Positions 6,938 through 16,943 are shown, counted from the stretch's first letter. The stretch: DNA of 37,434 nucleotides from JAAGZL01 sp050290785 (GCA_050290785.1 JBNKIR010000030.1:1-37434); one strand, 5' to 3'. Numbers and translations: made by a program. Notes: generated by a model from the sequence alone, not told the origin.

Positions 6938-9900
6938 TCAAGGGGAAGGATTATTCAGATTAAGTTTTTCAATGTTAGGATTATCCCACGACCCGGTGAC
7001 CGTGTATTTTGAGGTGGACACCTTGTCCACCTCTTTGCCGAAGATCTTTTGGGCCACTATCAGGGCTACGCCTACCGCAGGTCCTCCGGCCAATGCCCCT
7101 GCTACCGGGATGGTGCTGGAAACGCTTGGGGTTATGGTTACCAGTTGGTCCAGGTCCCGACTCACCAATCCGGTCCTGCCCGATATATCGATACTACCAG
7201 CCGGCCCTTCGATTCTAAGGTCATTGGTGTAGGCGTCTCCGTGGTCCAGGTTGAATGTCCCCTCCGCCTTGTCAAAGGTGAACCCCTTTTTGAAGGTGTC
7301 GGAGAAGTCCATGGTCAGACGGCGGGTCAGTGCATTTACGTTGAGTAGGCCGAATATTCTGCCCAGTCCCGGATTCACTTCCAAAAAACGACCGTCCTCG
7401 ATACGCATTTCGACCCGTCCGGTGACATCGGTCTTGTTGAACTGACGCGGATTGCCGGTCCATACCAGGTCGGCCTCTATCTTGGCTGGCGCCTCTTTCA
7501 GTCCCGGATCAAAACCGAGGGTGGTGAGCAGTTTGCCTAAGGAGTCAGTCTTCATCTTCAGTCCCAGGCTGGTCTCGGTCCTGTTTCCCTGCCTTACCCA
7601 GCGACCGTTCGCATGCAAGGTGAGCCGGTCAGATGAGAGTTGGATGAGGTCAAGTCTGAGCCCCTCCGGTATGCTGGTGGAGGTGAGCTTGAGTGGCCCC
7701 AGGTTCTTGCCATTGATGTGGGTGTTTTTGCTGGTGAGGTTCACCCCCGGCAGGTCGCGCGGATCGGTCCACTCGGTGTCCGGCGGTAGTTTGGCAGAGG
7801 TTTCCGTCGAGTCTATGGTTAACGCAAGTTTATCCAGGTTGGCCAGTACCGTCTTGGATTTGAGGGGGAGTGACGCCTTTATATTTCCATCTATGATGTT
7901 GCTCTTGATATCCAGGTCTATGGTGTTGTTGCGATCGGTGAAGCTTAGTCTGACATCTTCCAGGGTGGTGTCACCGATCTTCAGCTTGCCGAATTGTAGG
8001 TTTTCTCCCCTTATCTCCGGGAGTTGCTGTTTGCCATCTTTTTTCAGGTAGTCCAACCATGGGTTCAGGTCGAACTGGTTCAACCTTCCAGAAAGGAGCA
8101 GCTGTTTCTCCTTTGGTACAATCGCCCTGCCGCCGCCGAAGACCAGGCTGCCACGCTCAAGTACGGCCCCTCCCTTGTCTGTTTTGCTGAATTGCAGCGA
8201 TGTGTTTACCACCTTGCCGTAATCAATGGTGAGCTGCTGAGTATCGCCGCTGGAGATGGCGGTCGAAATCTGTACGGGGCTGGCCTGCTGTTTGCTCTTT
8301 CCGATCGGGGCCGGCATATCGATAGTGGTACCAACCAGATCTGAAGATGCCGTAACACTGTTTAGCTCCACCTTGCCTCTGTTTTTTCTTATTGAAGGTA
8401 CCTCGAATTGCACGGCCCATTCGCTGCTGCCCTGGAGCAGGTCGAGACCCATGTCAGGGAACTGTTTGTTCAGTTTGGTTCCGGATATGGATCCCAGCGC
8501 CTTGATCAGTGCCGAACCTTTAGCCTTGTCCGGGGTTATGTCCAGCCTTATCTTTTCTCCCAGTATGACTGCCTTTATGCCCTTGGCGCTGATGCCATCC
8601 TCATTGAATATCAGGGCGCCGTCGACCTTGCTTAAAGGAAATTTTGAGTTGTCCAGGTTTATGTCTGCATCTTTTATCCGCAGCTTACCGCTTGCCTGGT
8701 AGTCACCCTTGTCGATCGGGATGGTAAGCTTGATATCAAGATGGGCGTCACCCCTTGCAGTAAGCCTGGATGCTGCGTCACCAAACTCTTTGGATAGAGA
8801 TGTCTTGGTCAGTAGTGTCTGTTCGTCACTCAAGGGTCCGTCTGCGCTGCCGGTGATCCTGAGGGGTGAGGCGTGCTCCAGATCATCGACCCTGGCGTAT
8901 AGGTTATGCACCCTGCTGTTTAACATGGTCCCGCTGCCTTCTCTGACGGCGAGACTGTTGTTGTGGAAGCGCACCTCCGCGGCAAATTGCTCAAGGCGCG
9001 GCCACCCCGTCTCATAGTCCAGCACCATATCCTTGGTGTGGAATAGCACCTCGAAGTGGCCGGTATCCTTAGGGAACGGGAAGTCGTCCAAGGGGCCGCG
9101 GAATATGGCGCTTCCATCCGTGACCCTGCCGCTGACTATGCTCTTGTCCAGCCATTCCACAACCGCTTCATCCATGATCCCGGTTGGCAGGTAGCGGTGG
9201 GTTGTGCTGGCATCGCCGTCCCGGAAGTCGGTTTGCAGGTCCAGGAGCGGAGTTTTTTTCTGGTCCTGATTTATTTCTAAGCGGAGTCGTGTTTGGGTCT
9301 GGATGTCTCTGTTGTTGGCGATGATCTTTCTGGATTGCACCAGCCAATTATTATCCTCGGTCTTGCTCCAGTGCAGGCGGCCACCTAATTCCTGGACCTG
9401 TATGGGATCTCTGAACAGGCCGGGAAAATTGATGATCGTTCCCTCACCTCCCAACTCAAGGGTGCCCTGATCCTGATCCAGCCAGAAGCTGGCGTCTAAG
9501 TTGCGTATCTCCGGCCATTGGCGCCAGGGGTCCAGCGCCACCTTTTCCACCCTCCCCCGCGCAGACCACAATGGCCCATCAGGGCCATCCTGGAAACGGA
9601 ATTGGGTGGAACGGATATCTGCCTGTGGCTTTAGCGAATGGATGAGATCGTCAATATCTTTGGACGGCAGGGGAAACATCTTTGCAATGGCCAGGATATC
9701 GGCTGTGCGCATAAAGCCTATACCGGACAGCAACTGTATATTTCCTTCCTGATCATATCTGTTTAATAGACTGAGATTTGCCTTCGGCCAGGATTTGCCG
9801 TTACGTTTAAACTCAAAGTCGGCAACATCTATCTGCCAGCTATCGCGATTGCGCTGCCATTTAAAGCGCCCCCCCGCATGTTCAATCTCCAGGGGGTCAA

Positions 9901-10777
9901 TGGGTTTGTCTTCTATCCTGCGCATGGAGACCAGTTTTAGCTGATCGAAGCTGACACTGCCTTCCAGGGTGGACAGGTGTCCGTTTATCCATTTGCTCCA
10001 AAGCTCTATCTTGGCCTTGCCTGACTCAAAAGTGGATCCTTCCGGCATGCGGGCCTTGAGGATGGTGGAGAGCGCCAGCTGGTCCCCGGTCAGATAGATC
10101 TCGCCCGACCAGGAGTTTGATTGCTGGATGGCGCCCTTGATGTCGGCTATCAGGTGCATGCCGCCTCCGTCCTTGCCCGGCAGGCGCATGCTGGCCTCTA
10201 TCTGATGTCTGTTTTCTCCGTTGCTGATGGTGAAGTCGACATCGGTAAAGTGGACCGGGGCCGCACCTATGCCCTGGTTCTCCCAGTAGATGTCGCTCTG
10301 TTTCAGACCGATGCGAAATGGCAGAAGGAAGACCGCGCTGCTGTCTTCTCCTCCCTCTTCGATATCTTCCAGACCGGCCAGTACCACTGAGCCGTCGGTG
10401 CGGCGTTTGATGAGAAGTTGTGAGCGGTAAAAGGAGATCTCGCGTACGGTGACGGAGCCGTTGAACAGGCTGTCCAGGATGCCTATGCCAATCCGAACCT
10501 CGTTCACGTGTAGGGATGCCTGACCGGTCTCGGGATTTATGAGATCCACGTTGTTCAGGATCAGCTCCGGACCGTATCCGCGCCAGCCGGTGCTGAGTGT
10601 CTCGATCTTGACCTTGCGCCCCAGCTCCTTGCTGGCCAGCTCCTGCACCTCTTCCCGGTATTCGGTCGCGATTGGCAATAGCAGGCGTGCGCCGCCCAGG
10701 AATATCCCGATCGCTATTATGAGCAGGATGGCCACAAGCCACATCTTGGCGGCGAAGGATTTCAGTATATTTATCAT
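6938..10777 (-). CDS. yhdP: AsmA-like giant envelope protein YhdP
   Basis: A 1279-residue protein with one N-terminal membrane helix (about 13-35, WLVAILLIIAIGIF) and a very long periplasmic part made of repeating beta-rich segments, as in the YhdP/TIGR02099 family (E. coli YhdP 1266 residues). YhdP, TamB and YdbH are AsmA-like bridges needed for phospholipid delivery to the outer membrane. The C-terminal segment (FLEVNPGLGRIFGLLNVNAL and the later SIDISGRTGL) is the most recognisable family part. It lies between rng and nit, its conserved place. A second AsmA-family protein is at 34520-36661. Confidence 0.93.
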   Translation of the reverse strand: MINILKSFAAKMWLVAILLIIAIGIFLGGARLLLPIATEYREEVQELASKELGRKVKIETLSTGWRGYGPELILNNVDLINPETGQASLHVNEVRIGIGILDSLFNGSVTVREISFYRSQLLIKRRTDGSVVLAGLEDIEEGGEDSSAVFLLPFRIGLKQSDIYWENQGIGAAPVHFTDVDFTISNGENRHQIEASMRLPGKDGGGMHLIADIKGAIQQSNSWSGEIYLTGDQLALSTILKARMPEGSTFESGKAKIELWSKWINGHLSTLEGSVSFDQLKLVSMRRIEDKPIDPLEIEHAGGRFKWQRNRDSWQIDVADFEFKRNGKSWPKANLSLLNRYDQEGNIQLLSGIGFMRTADILAIAKMFPLPSKDIDDLIHSLKPQADIRSTQFRFQDGPDGPLWSARGRVEKVALDPWRQWPEIRNLDASFWLDQDQGTLELGGEGTIINFPGLFRDPIQVQELGGRLHWSKTEDNNWLVQSRKIIANNRDIQTQTRLRLEINQDQKKTPLLDLQTDFRDGDASTTHRYLPTGIMDEAVVEWLDKSIVSGRVTDGSAIFRGPLDDFPFPKDTGHFEVLFHTKDMVLDYETGWPRLEQFAAEVRFHNNSLAVREGSGTMLNSRVHNLYARVDDLEHASPLRITGSADGPLSDEQTLLTKTSLSKEFGDAASRLTARGDAHLDIKLTIPIDKGDYQASGKLRIKDADINLDNSKFPLSKVDGALIFNEDGISAKGIKAVILGEKIRLDITPDKAKGSALIKALGSISGTKLNKQFPDMGLDLLQGSSEWAVQFEVPSIRKNRGKVELNSVTASSDLVGTTIDMPAPIGKSKQQASPVQISTAISSGDTQQLTIDYGKVVNTSLQFSKTDKGGAVLERGSLVFGGGRAIVPKEKQLLLSGRLNQFDLNPWLDYLKKDGKQQLPEIRGENLQFGKLKIGDTTLEDVRLSFTDRNNTIDLDIKSNIIDGNIKASLPLKSKTVLANLDKLALTIDSTETSAKLPPDTEWTDPRDLPGVNLTSKNTHINGKNLGPLKLTSTSIPEGLRLDLIQLSSDRLTLHANGRWVRQGNRTETSLGLKMKTDSLGKLLTTLGFDPGLKEAPAKIEADLVWTGNPRQFNKTDVTGRVEMRIEDGRFLEVNPGLGRIFGLLNVNALTRRLTMDFSDTFKKGFTFDKAEGTFNLDHGDAYTNDLRIEGPAGSIDISGRTGLVSRDLDQLVTITPSVSSTIPVAGALAGGPAVGVALIVAQKIFGKEVDKVSTSKYTVTGSWDNPNIEKLNLNNPSP

Positions 10778-10877
10778 CCGTCAGCCTATGTGGTCTGTTC
10801 AGTACGCTCTGGTTGTGAGGTGGCTCTATTGTACATTTGGGAAATCGTCGTATCCGGGCCTTTGGCTTAAGTGGTGG

Positions 10878-12338
10878 TTAGAGTAATACAATGTCGTAGT
10901 GTTCCTGGCTATACAGCGATTCGGCCTGGAGTTTTATAGTCTTGCCTACAAACTGTTCCAGATTGGCCAGGTTGGTGGACTCCTCATCCAGCAACAGATC
11001 TATTACGGTGGGTGATGCCAGTATCAACATGGACTCCACTTCAAATTGGCGCGCTTCACGCAGTATCTCACGGAAGATTTCGTAACAGGTGGTCTGGGCC
11101 GTCTTCAGTCTGCCCTTGCCGCTACAGCGGGGACAGGGTTCGCACAGGACATGCTCCAGGGATTCCCGCGTCCGCTTTCTGGTCATCTCCACCAGGCCAA
11201 GGCTGGATACCTCGGTGATCTTGGTCCTGGCGTGGTCATGGGCCAGGCACTTCTCAAAGGCGCGGATGACCTGCCGCTTATGTTCTTCGTCCTGCATATC
11301 GATAAAGTCGATGATGATTATTCCGCCCAGGTTGCGCAGTCGCAACTGTCGGCATATGGATTGGGCCGCCTCCAGATTGGTCTTGAAGATGGTCTCTTCC
11401 AGATTGCGATGCCCCACGAAGGCGCCTGTATTTACGTCGATGGTGGTCATGGCCTCGGTCTGGTCGATAATGAGGTACCCGCCAGACTTGAGTTCCACCT
11501 TGCGGTTCAGGGCCTTTTGGATCTCATCTTCCACGCCATAGAGATCGAATATGGGGCGCTCGCCTGGATAGTATTCTACCTTGGCGGCCATATCCGGCAT
11601 CAGCTTATCGGTAAACAGTTTGGCCTTTTGCCAGGTCTCCTGGGAGTCTATACGTACCTTTTCCACCTCGGGATGTATCAGATCACGCAGCGCACGCATG
11701 GCCAGGGGCAGGTCTTCGTGCAGCAGCTCCCGGGGCCTTGCTGTTTCCAGGCGCTCCTTGATGGTCTTCCAGAGACGGGTGAGAAAACGCATGTCTTTCA
11801 ACAGCGTCTCTTCGTCTATGCCTTCGGCGACCGTGCGGGCGATAAATCTCCCCGGTCTGCCGTCTTCTCCTCTGCTGGCCGCATCTATGGCTTCGCGCAG
11901 GCGTTGTCTCTCATCCTCATCGTCGATCTTCTGGGATACGCCCACCACGTTCAACGACGGCATGAATACCAGATAGCGTGATGGGATGGAGATGCCGGTG
12001 GTGAGTCTGGCCCCCTTGCTACCCAGGGGGTCCTTGGTTACCTGCACGATGATATCTTCCCCTTCCTGCAGTAGCTCGGTGATGTTGTGGCTGCCGTTGC
12101 CCTCATGGTTGTGTTGTACGATATCGGAGGCGTGTAGGAAGGCGGCCCGATCCAGGCCTATCTCGATGAATGCCGCCTGCATCCCAGGCAGCACGCGACA
12201 CACCCTGCCCTTGTATATGTTGCCGACTATCCCGCGGCTGCTGGTGCGTTCGATTATGATCTCCTGCACCACGCCGTTTTCAATCACGGCAACCCTGGTC
12301 TCAGGCGGGGTTATGTTTATCAGGATCTCTTCACTCAT
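10878..12338 (-). CDS. rng: Ribonuclease G
   Basis: A 486-residue RNase E/G family endoribonuclease, near the E. coli RNase G length (489), that matures the 16S rRNA 5' end and helps mRNA decay. An S1 domain covers about residues 38-120 (GNIYKGRV, LPGMQAAFIEIG). Catalytic metal ligands are D301 in TTIDVNTGAFVG and D344 in IIIDFIDM; the zinc-link is C402-P-R-C405. There is no long RNase E C-terminal scaffold. Start 12338 (MSEEILINITPPETR) aligns with family N-termini; an ATG at 12350 adds four residues. The start overlaps the maf stop by 8 nt. Confidence 0.95.
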   Translation of the reverse strand: MSEEILINITPPETRVAVIENGVVQEIIIERTSSRGIVGNIYKGRVCRVLPGMQAAFIEIGLDRAAFLHASDIVQHNHEGNGSHNITELLQEGEDIIVQVTKDPLGSKGARLTTGISIPSRYLVFMPSLNVVGVSQKIDDEDERQRLREAIDAASRGEDGRPGRFIARTVAEGIDEETLLKDMRFLTRLWKTIKERLETARPRELLHEDLPLAMRALRDLIHPEVEKVRIDSQETWQKAKLFTDKLMPDMAAKVEYYPGERPIFDLYGVEDEIQKALNRKVELKSGGYLIIDQTEAMTTIDVNTGAFVGHRNLEETIFKTNLEAAQSICRQLRLRNLGGIIIIDFIDMQDEEHKRQVIRAFEKCLAHDHARTKITEVSSLGLVEMTRKRTRESLEHVLCEPCPRCSGKGRLKTAQTTCYEIFREILREARQFEVESMLILASPTVIDLLLDEESTNLANLEQFVGKTIKLQAESLYSQEHYDIVLL

Positions 12339-12936
12339 CTGGTTTTCCATCCGCTTGTGTCAAAGGATCTATTCCCGCCTGTTTCAGAAGTTGTGTCGTC
12401 TCAAAGAGAGGCAGCCCCATAACTCCGGAAAAACTGCCTTCAATTCTGGTGATGAAGAGTGCCCCCAGTCCCTGGATGGCATATCCTCCGGCCTTGTCGG
12501 CCGGTTCGCCGCTCTCCCAGTAGGCCATGGCCTCATCGCTGGTGATCTCGCGGAAACTGACAAGGGTTGCGCTGAGACTGCTCTCTATGCCGTATCCTGC
12601 CAGGGCCACTCCACTATAGACCCAGTGGCTGCGGCCAGACAGCAGCTGCAGCATCTGCAGGGCCTCTTCCATGTCTCTCGGTTTACCCAATATCTCGGCA
12701 TCGACTACGACAGCGGTGTCGGCAGCCAGGACCAATCCATGCCTGATATTTTCAAGCCTGGACTGCCCGGCCAGCGCCTTCTCCCGCGCCAGTCGGACTA
12801 CATACTCTTTGGGCTGTTCTCCCCTATGCGGTGTCTCGTCGACATCTACATTAATTATGCTATGAACGACACCGATTTGCCGCAATAGTTCACTGCGGCG
12901 GGGTGACATGGAAGCAAGATGGAGTAGTGGTTGCAT
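12331..12936 (-). CDS. maf: Maf-family nucleoside triphosphate pyrophosphatase
   Basis: A 201-residue Maf/HAM1-fold protein that hydrolyses non-canonical or excess nucleotides. The start LLHLASMSPRRSELL carries the SxRR motif (S11, R13, R14); DVDET follows at about 31-35, and AADTAVVVDAEILGKP contains the Asp-Thr signature of the dTTP/UTP-type (YhdE) branch rather than the m7GTP branch. Its position between rlmH and rng is conserved in gammaproteobacteria. The end overlaps the rng start. Confidence 0.93.
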   Translation of the reverse strand: MQPLLHLASMSPRRSELLRQIGVVHSIINVDVDETPHRGEQPKEYVVRLAREKALAGQSRLENIRHGLVLAADTAVVVDAEILGKPRDMEEALQMLQLLSGRSHWVYSGVALAGYGIESSLSATLVSFREITSDEAMAYWESGEPADKAGGYAIQGLGALFITRIEGSFSGVMGLPLFETTQLLKQAGIDPLTQADGKPDE

Positions 12937-12987
12937 CGGGGCTGCTTATTGTTCTCGTCCGTTGCCAATCAGCTAATAGTATCAGAA

Positions 12988-13458
12988 CTAGGCCCGATGG
13001 TAGGGATGGTTGCGCATCAGGCTCCAGGCTCGATAGATCTGTTCCGCCAGCACTACCCTTACCAGCGGATGGGGCATGGTCAGGGGGGAGAGTGACCAGA
13101 GTTGGTCCGCGCGTTTGCGGCAGCTCTCATCCAACCCCTCAGGCCCTCCCACCAGCAGGGCCAGATCGCTGCCGCTCTCCATCCAAACGGCCAGTCTGTC
13201 TGCGAGCTGTTCGGTGCTCCATGCCTTGCCCTTTACCTCCAGGGCTATGACCTGGCAGCCTTTGGGGATGGCCTTGAGCATGCGTTCACCCTCATCCCGT
13301 ATGGCCCGTGCGATATCCGCGCCCTTGCCACGATGCCCCGGTGCGATCTCCACCAGCCTGAGGCTGCACTCGGGCGGCATGCGTTTGGCGTATTCCGCGA
13401 ATCCCTCTTCCACCCATCTGGGCATGCGGTTACCAACGGATATGAGGTGGATATTCAT
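12988..13458 (-). CDS. rlmH: 23S rRNA (pseudouridine1915-N3)-methyltransferase
   Basis: A 156-residue SPOUT methyltransferase (E. coli 155) that methylates pseudouridine 1915 in helix 69 of 23S rRNA on the assembled 70S ribosome. The knot region includes LLVGGPEGLD (SAM site) and the C-terminal LSPLTMPHPLVRVVLAEQIYRAW typical of RlmH. The start at 13458 (MNIHLISVGNRMP) matches the family; the frame is open upstream into rsfS but those residues are not RlmH-like. It lies 13 nt after rsfS, the usual pairing of two genes acting on the large subunit. Confidence 0.95.
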   Translation of the reverse strand: MNIHLISVGNRMPRWVEEGFAEYAKRMPPECSLRLVEIAPGHRGKGADIARAIRDEGERMLKAIPKGCQVIALEVKGKAWSTEQLADRLAVWMESGSDLALLVGGPEGLDESCRKRADQLWSLSPLTMPHPLVRVVLAEQIYRAWSLMRNHPYHRA

Positions 13459-13471
13459 GTGGCGGGGCTGG

Positions 13472-13828
13472 CTACTGTTCGGAGACCTTGGACTCCTCCG
13501 GACTGGCATCCATGTCCCATAGTCTCTCCAACTGATAAAAATCTCTTACCTTGGGCTGCATGACGTGTACCACCACATCATTCAGATCCACCAGGGCCCA
13601 CTCGCCATCCTCGATTCCTTCGGTGCCGATGGGCGGTTCTCCCGCGAGTTTGGATTGGAAGGCCACGGCCTCGGCCGTTGATTTAACATGGCGTCCGGAG
13701 GTGCCGCTGGCTATGATCATGATGTCGGTGATGCTGGTCTTACCCCTTACGTCCAGCACCTTGATGTCACGGGCCTTGAGGTCCTCGAGTGTCTTTATGA
13801 CCAGGTCGCGCAGTTCTTCTACTTGCAT
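13472..13828 (-). CDS. rsfS: Ribosomal silencing factor RsfS
   Basis: A 118-residue protein of the RsfS/Iojap family that binds L14 and blocks subunit joining in starvation. The family blocks are visible: LKARDIKVLDVRGKTSITDIMIIASGTSGRHVKS near the N-terminus and then EGIEDGEWALVDLNDVVVHVM. Start 13828 (MQVEELRD) was chosen by family alignment; an upstream ATG at 13879 adds 17 unrelated residues. The last residues (SPEESKVSEQ) form a short acidic tail. The gene lies between nadD and rlmH, as in most gammaproteobacteria. Confidence 0.94.
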   Translation of the reverse strand: MQVEELRDLVIKTLEDLKARDIKVLDVRGKTSITDIMIIASGTSGRHVKSTAEAVAFQSKLAGEPPIGTEGIEDGEWALVDLNDVVVHVMQPKVRDFYQLERLWDMDASPEESKVSEQ

Positions 13829-13935
13829 AATCTCTGTCTGTCGGCTGTTGGTGCGGACAGGACCGCTATATTTAAGCATAGGCCTATTTCCGCAAAAAAA
13901 GGGGCAATTCTATACGAAAAGGGGTGGAGATACAG

Positions 13936-14550
13936 TTATCTCTTGTATAAACCATCCCTTTCGATGATATCAAGTACCGGGTCAGGGAGCAGATACCTGG
14001 GGGATCTGCCACTCCTGAGCATCTCCCGGATCATGGTGCTGGATATATCCAGCTGTGTCACCGGCTGTAGATAGATCTTTCCTGCCGGTTCAGAACTCAG
14101 CCCTTCCGCCTTATCGGTTAACCGCTCAGGATAAAGATCAGATTTGACCTCTCCAGGCCGCTGCATCACCACCAGATGGGCCAGCTGCAGGATCCTGTCC
14201 GGCCTGTGCCAGTCAGGGAATCCCCGGAAGGCGTCCAGTCCCATGATCATACAGAGAGGCGTCTCATCTCCCAGTTCTTCACGCAGGGATTGCAGGGTGA
14301 GCAGGCTGTATGATTTTCCACTGCGTCTCAGCTCCCTGTCATCCAGGGTGAGGGCGGGCTCATCGCTGATCGCGGCCCGCAGCATCTCCAGACGTTGTTC
14401 CGGTGTGCTGGTGGGGGGTCCGCGGTGCGGTGGGTCTCGCAACGGGATCAGCCTCAACTCATCCAGACCCAGGCCATCCCTCACATCCATGGCGGTACGG
14501 AGATGGCCGTAATGGATGGGGTCAAAGGTGCCGCCTAGGATGCCGATCAT
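13936..14550 (-). CDS. nadD: Nicotinate-nucleotide adenylyltransferase
   Basis: A 204-residue nucleotidyltransferase that makes nicotinate adenine dinucleotide from nicotinate mononucleotide and ATP in NAD synthesis. The N-terminal GGTFDPIHYGH (6-16) holds the HxGH-type ATP site, and ISSTMIR (169-175) is the C-terminal phosphate-binding ISSTxIR motif. Length is normal (E. coli 213). The gene starts 9 nt after the proA stop and is probably co-transcribed with it; proA-nadD-rsfS-rlmH is a conserved order. Confidence 0.95.
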   Translation of the reverse strand: MIGILGGTFDPIHYGHLRTAMDVRDGLGLDELRLIPLRDPPHRGPPTSTPEQRLEMLRAAISDEPALTLDDRELRRSGKSYSLLTLQSLREELGDETPLCMIMGLDAFRGFPDWHRPDRILQLAHLVVMQRPGEVKSDLYPERLTDKAEGLSSEPAGKIYLQPVTQLDISSTMIREMLRSGRSPRYLLPDPVLDIIERDGLYKR

Positions 14551-14559
14551 GGGCGGGGA

Positions 14560-15831
14560 CTATTTCCTGATATGCCCATCACCGAACACGATGAACTTTA
14601 CCGAGGTCAGACCCTCCAGCCCGACCGGGCCGCGGGCATGAAACTTGTCGGTGCTGATGCCTATCTCCGCCCCCAGGCCGTATTCGAAGCCGTCGGCAAA
14701 ACGGGTGGAGGCGTTGACCATCACCGAGCTGGAGTCCACCTCGCGCAGGAAACGGCGCGCGCGGGTGTAGTTCTCGGTGATGATGGAGTCGGTATGCTGG
14801 GAGCTGTGGGTGTTGATGTGGTCGATCGCCTCGTCCAGCCCCTTCACCACCTTGATGGCCAGGATGGGCGCCAGGTATTCGGTATCCCAGTCCTCTTCTG
14901 TTGCGGGGACCGATCCTTCAACCAGGCGCTGGGTGGTAGCGCAGCCGCGCAGTTCCACCCCCTTCTCCCGGTACATCCTGCCCAGCTCTGGCAATACGTC
15001 CTGCGCGATCTCCTCGGAGACCAGCAGGGTCTCCAGGGTATTGCAGGTGCCGTAGCGCTGGGTCTTGGCGTTGAAGCTGACCTGTAGCGCCTTCTCCAGG
15101 TCCGCTTCGGCGTCGATGTAGATGTGGCAGATGCCGTCCAGGTGTTTTATGACCGGTACCCGGGCGTCATTGCTGATGCGTTCGATCAGCCCCTTGCCGC
15201 CGCGGGGGATGATCACATCTATATACTCAGGCATGGCGATCATGCGCCCCACCGCCTCCCGGTCGGTGGTGGCCAGCACCTGTACCGCGTCAGCGGGCAG
15301 GCCAACCTTCTCCAGGCCATTTTGAATTACCCCGGCTATGGCCTGATTGGAGTGAAAGGCCTCGGAGCCGCCGCGCAGGACGGTCGCATTGCCTGATTTG
15401 AGGCAGAGGGCGGCGGCATCCGCGGTGACGTTGGGACGAGATTCATAGATGATGCCCACCACGCCCAGGGGTACGCGCATGCGCCCCACCTGGATGCCGG
15501 TGGGGCGGTAGCGCATGTCGAAGATCTCTCCTATGGGGTCGGGCAGTGCGGCGATCTGGCGCAGGCCCTCGATCATGGAGTCGATGCGGGCAGGGGTGAG
15601 TTCCAGGCGATCCAGCAGGGCGGCGTCCAGCCCCTTCTCGGCCCCGGACTGCATGTCTTTATCGTTTTCGGCAATAAGCGCATCCCGATTCAGGTCCAGA
15701 TCATCGGCTATGGCAAGCAGGGCGCTGTTCTTCTCTGCGGTGCTGGCGGCGGCCAGCAACCTGGATGCGGCCCTGGCCTTGCTCCCTAGTTCCTGCATGT
15801 ATGCATCTATATCTTTAATCTGGTTCGACAT
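14560..15831 (-). CDS. proA: Gamma-glutamyl phosphate reductase
   Basis: A 423-residue aldehyde-dehydrogenase-fold enzyme that reduces gamma-glutamyl phosphate to glutamate semialdehyde with NADPH, the second step of proline synthesis. The catalytic Cys263 is in QRYGTCNTLET; PLGVVGIIYESRPNVT (121-136) and SGNATVLRGGSEA (146-158) are cofactor- and fold-defining blocks. proB is not in the window; proA next to nadD without proB is also seen in Pseudomonas. It begins 83 bp after the holA stop, so a separate promoter is possible. Confidence 0.96.
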   Translation of the reverse strand: MSNQIKDIDAYMQELGSKARAASRLLAAASTAEKNSALLAIADDLDLNRDALIAENDKDMQSGAEKGLDAALLDRLELTPARIDSMIEGLRQIAALPDPIGEIFDMRYRPTGIQVGRMRVPLGVVGIIYESRPNVTADAAALCLKSGNATVLRGGSEAFHSNQAIAGVIQNGLEKVGLPADAVQVLATTDREAVGRMIAMPEYIDVIIPRGGKGLIERISNDARVPVIKHLDGICHIYIDAEADLEKALQVSFNAKTQRYGTCNTLETLLVSEEIAQDVLPELGRMYREKGVELRGCATTQRLVEGSVPATEEDWDTEYLAPILAIKVVKGLDEAIDHINTHSSQHTDSIITENYTRARRFLREVDSSSVMVNASTRFADGFEYGLGAEIGISTDKFHARGPVGLEGLTSVKFIVFGDGHIRK

Positions 15832-15914
15832 CTCTATGTGGGGCCTGTGGTTGGGTCAGATCGTTTGATTCTAACAAATAATCCGGGATGGGTATTATTA
15901 TCGAAGAGATGCCT

Positions 15915-16940
15915 TTATGGCCTGGCTATGATGGTCTTTCCGGCCAGGCGGGAGGTGATCTCCTGCAGCAGTTGCCAGGGGTCGCTCTTTTCCCTCCCCT
16001 TTATGGCCCGGTCGGCCCGTCCGCATAGGACCAGCAGCCCAAGCAGGGTCTTGATGGGGAGCCGTTGCAGTCCGCTCCCGACCAGTTGTTTGCGCTTATC
16101 CCAGATCTCACGCCGTGCTGCGATCGCCTGTTGCGGTGAATTGCCTCTGCCTATGGTATAGGCAAGTTCCGCCAGCATACGGATCTCCCGGGTCAGGGCC
16201 CATAGCACCACCGGGGCCGGAGTGCCTTCACCCTTAAGACCCTTTAGCATCTTGGCGCAATATGCGGTCTTGCCCTGGAGGGCACTGTCCACCAGATTGA
16301 AGACGTCGTAGCGGGCGCTATCCGATACCGCAGCCTCCAGTTGCTCAACGGTGATTATCCCTGGGCCGTGCAGTAGCAGAAGTTTATCTATCTCCTGTGC
16401 GGCGGCCAGCAGGTTGCCCTCAATGCGTTGTGAAAGCATGGTCACCACGCCCGGCTCCGGGATCAGGCCGCTGTTGCGCATGCGCTGCTCTATCCAGGGT
16501 GGCAGGCGCGGCCCCTCAATGGGCCATATCTGGATTACGGCCCCGATCTTATCCAAGGCCTTGAACCACTTGCTGTTGTTCTGACTGCGCTCCAGTTTGG
16601 GTAGGGTCAGGAGCAGTATGGTGTCTTCTGGGGGGCGTTGAGCGTACTCCACCAGGGCATTGGAACCGGCGGTTCCCGGCTTGCCCGATGGTATGCGCAG
16701 GTCCAGGATACGCTGCTCCGCGAACAGAGAGAGGCTGTCGGCCTGCTGCCCCAGTTCGTTCCAGTCGAACCTGCGATCCGCCTCCAGGATGGTGCGGTCA
16801 GAGAAACCCTGCGACCGGGCCGTAGATCTGATCAGATCGGCCGCCTCATCCATCTGTAGCGGCTCGTCACCCGTTAGGAGATATGCCGGGAGCAGCCCCT
16901 GCTTTAGCTTCTGTCCCAGCTCGTGCAGACGCAGCTGCAT
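15915..16940 (-). CDS. holA: DNA polymerase III delta subunit
   Basis: A 341-residue delta subunit of the clamp loader (E. coli 343), which opens the beta clamp. Family features include the N-terminal PAYLLTGDEPLQMDEAAD block (about 18-35), SLFAEQRILDLRIPSGKPG, and the central LEGNLLAAAQEIDKL-like helix (here IEGNLLAAAQEIDKLLLL). The fold is an inactive AAA+ module, so no Walker A is expected. It follows lptE by 3 nt, the standard lptE-holA coupling. Confidence 0.94.
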   Translation of the reverse strand: MQLRLHELGQKLKQGLLPAYLLTGDEPLQMDEAADLIRSTARSQGFSDRTILEADRRFDWNELGQQADSLSLFAEQRILDLRIPSGKPGTAGSNALVEYAQRPPEDTILLLTLPKLERSQNNSKWFKALDKIGAVIQIWPIEGPRLPPWIEQRMRNSGLIPEPGVVTMLSQRIEGNLLAAAQEIDKLLLLHGPGIITVEQLEAAVSDSARYDVFNLVDSALQGKTAYCAKMLKGLKGEGTPAPVVLWALTREIRMLAELAYTIGRGNSPQQAIAARREIWDKRKQLVGSGLQRLPIKTLLGLLVLCGRADRAIKGREKSDPWQLLQEITSRLAGKTIIARP

Positions 16941-16943
16941 CTT

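Noticed and set aside
7452..8702. Several plus-strand frames of 100-200 codons inside yhdP
   Set aside because: The sequence is low-complexity, Ser/Leu/Pro-rich as expected from reading beta-rich coding sequence backwards; yhdP is continuous on the other strand.
11046..12888. Two long plus-strand open frames (about 311 and 300 codons) opposite rng and maf
   Set aside because: They lie fully antisense to two genes with intact catalytic motifs, show no family features of their own and reflect the codon bias of the true strand.
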